In this document: in pieces, positions 6,898 through 7,634 of the stretch | Position numbering within the stretch: the stretch's first letter is position 1 | How the letters are laid out: every line of letters begins with the position of its first letter | Assembly: GCA_016869015.1 (NCBI GenBank) | Contig: VGFB01000164.1 | Coordinates: 1 to 7,634, forward strand | Source of the DNA: Armatimonadota bacterium | Lineage (GTDB): Bacteria > Armatimonadota > Zipacnadia > Zipacnadales > VGFC01 | Reading direction: 5' to 3' | Length of the DNA: 7,634 nt | Notes under the pieces: model-generated | What the model was told of the DNA's origin: nothing | Seen by the model: only the letters and a program-made list of their open reading frames with translations | Databases searched by the model: none | Program-made: the position numbers and the translations under genes

Positions 6898-6926
6898 TTG
6901 ACACCCTCCTCCCTCCGCCTGATAAT
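6898..6926 (+). promoter_or_regulatory. Near-consensus sigma-70 promoter for the nitrilase gene
   Basis: TTGACA at 6898-6903 is a perfect -35. It is followed by exactly 17 bases and GATAAT at 6921-6926, five of six matches to the -10. The expected start of transcription, about 6932-6934, falls at the very beginning of the heptad array at 6930. The transcript would carry a leader of about 255 bases, nearly all repeat, before the nitrilase ATG at 7188. Confidence 0.65.
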
Positions 6927-6929
6927 TGC

Positions 6930-7160
6930 CGCTCAGCCCTTCGCGCTTCGCACTCATCACTTCGCACTCATCACTTGGCACTCATCACTTCGCACTCATC
7001 ACTCAGCCCTTCGCACTCATCACTTCGCACTCAGCACTCAGTACTTCGCACTCAGTACTTCGCACTCATCACTTCGCACTCAGCACTCAGTACTTCGCAC
7101 TCATCACTTCGCACTCAGCACTCAGTACTTCGCACTCAGCACTTCGCACTTCGCACTTGC
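6930..7160 (+). repeat. 33-unit heptanucleotide tandem repeat
   Basis: 231 bases divide into 33 consecutive 7-base units with no slip. Common units are CACTCAG (9), CACTCAT (7), CACTTCG (7) and TACTTCG (4); the rest are CCCTTCG (2) and single variants CGCTCAG, CGCTTCG, CACTTGG and CACTTGC. All units have CT at positions 3-4. The left half mostly alternates CACTCAT with CACTT-type units. The right half has a 35-base higher-order unit (CACTCAT, CACTTCG, CACTCAG twice, TACTTCG), perfect at 7014-7048, 7063-7097 and 7098-7132. Base counts are 96 C, 60 T, 46 A and 29 G. It resembles the short tandemly repeated heptamers (STRR) known from cyanobacteria in type, not necessarily in origin. No spacers of CRISPR kind are present. 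Confidence 0.97.
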
Positions 7161-7177
7161 CGTTTACCACTGCCTCT

Positions 7178-7181
7178 GAGG
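7178..7181 (+). promoter_or_regulatory. Ribosome binding site of the nitrilase gene
   Basis: GAGG lies six bases before the ATG at 7188 and supports that start. It overlaps the TGA (7177-7179) that ends a frame running through the heptad array. Confidence 0.65.
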
Positions 7182-7187
7182 TTCCCC

Positions 7188-7634
7188 ATGCGCATCGGCC
7201 ACTATCAGTGCATCTGCCATCCGGGCAAGTTTGAGACGAACCTGCAGACCGTGCTCACCGGCCTCGAGTTGGCCGCCGAGCGCGGCCTCGAGGTGCTCTG
7301 CTTCCCCGAGACGCTGCTGACCGGGTACTGGCGCAGCGAGAAGTTCGCGCGGGCCAACTCCTGGCCGGTCGATTCCCCACAGACCGAGCGCCTGCTCGCC
7401 GAGACCGCCGGGTATCCGAGCACGTTCATCGTGGGCTTCAACGAGGCGCGGGGGGAGCTGCTCTACGACTCCGCCGTCGTGGTCGAGGGAGGGCGGTTGC
7501 TCGGGACCTACTCGAAGGCGTTCCCGGTCATGCCTTACTTCACGCCGAGTCGGGAGACGCCCGTCTTTGAGCGGGACGGGGTGAAGTTCGGGGTGGTCAT
7601 CTGCGCCGACGGGGGCTTCCCCGAGCCGACGCGG
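7188..7634 (+). CDS. Nitrilase-superfamily carbon-nitrogen hydrolase, 3' end cut by the window
   Basis: A cytoplasmic amidase/nitrilase-type enzyme that hydrolyses a C-N bond through a thioester on Cys; the substrate is unknown. The 149 visible codons contain the complete Glu-Lys-Cys triad: Glu41 in CFPETLLTGY, Lys110 in YSKAFP and Cys139 in GVVICADGGFPEP. The beta strand VGFNE (82-86) and YDSAVVVEGGRLLGTYSK (93-110) are typical of the family. The usual YRK is YSK here, and the nucleophile motif has ADGGFPEP instead of the common YDxRFPE. Family members usually have 250-300 residues, so about half is visible. ATG 7188 is preceded by GAGG, and the protein begins with the expected first strand (MRIGHYQC). 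It lies just downstream of the heptad array and the promoter at 6898-6926. Confidence 0.92.
   Translation, partial: MRIGHYQCICHPGKFETNLQTVLTGLELAAERGLEVLCFPETLLTGYWRSEKFARANSWPVDSPQTERLLAETAGYPSTFIVGFNEARGELLYDSAVVVEGGRLLGTYSKAFPVMPYFTPSRETPVFERDGVKFGVVICADGGFPEPTR

Noticed and set aside
6930..7160. CRISPR array or integron attachment site
   Set aside because: Units are 7 bases, contiguous and without unique spacers; no Cas or integrase gene is present.
6926..7234. 102-codon plus-strand frame through the heptad array
   Set aside because: The array cannot form a stop codon in any forward frame, the peptide is just the repeat translated, and the frame runs into the nitrilase gene in the wrong register.

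Overview
The window is uniformly GC-rich and reads as a piece of chromosome from an uncultured, Shine-Dalgarno-using bacterium. The best guess for lineage is Armatimonadota, Planctomycetota or a related group. This rests on the mix of a non-HemE UroD-like protein, a small glutamine-amidotransferase-like protein, and a secreted protein with a duplicated pseudopilin/DUF1559-like domain. The lineage is an inference and cannot be settled from this sequence alone.

Left part (1-2398): an IS1634-type (IS4 superfamily) DDE transposase enters from the left edge with only its first few residues missing. Beyond its right flank, on the opposite strand, lies the N-terminal 94 codons of a DUF262/GmrSD-type protein. 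This fragment is cut just after the DGQQR motif, at the apparent edge of the insertion element. The simplest reading is that the IS disrupted a DUF262 gene of the type found in modification-dependent restriction systems. A 382-base stretch with no convincing gene follows.

Centre (2399-5049, minus strand): three closely spaced genes that look like one operon, transcribed right to left. They are a D-2-hydroxyacid dehydrogenase, a ThuA/class I amidotransferase-like protein of unknown function, and a UroD/MtaA-like protein that lacks HemE hallmarks. The gaps are 31 and 16 bases. The first gap carries a perfect 8-bp hairpin and the second a strong ribosome binding site.

Right part (5050-7634, plus strand): a 214-base divergent region with a possible promoter and two hairpins precedes a secreted 501-residue protein with an NTF2-like N-terminal region and two diverged copies of a pseudopilin-like domain. 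A GC-rich hairpin follows it. Next comes the most unusual part of the window: a near-consensus sigma-70 promoter (TTGACA, 17 bases, GATAAT) abutting 33 back-to-back heptanucleotides (6930-7160, 231 bases, no register slip). The array runs to 27 bases before the start of a nitrilase-family (CN hydrolase) gene, which leaves the window at its right edge. If that promoter is used, almost all of the nitrilase 5' leader is heptad repeat: C-rich, G-poor and without stop codons in any forward frame.

The hydroxyacid dehydrogenase, UroD-like protein and nitrilase suggest small-molecule catabolism, but no defined pathway can be named. No intact defence system, CRISPR array, tRNA or rRNA was seen.
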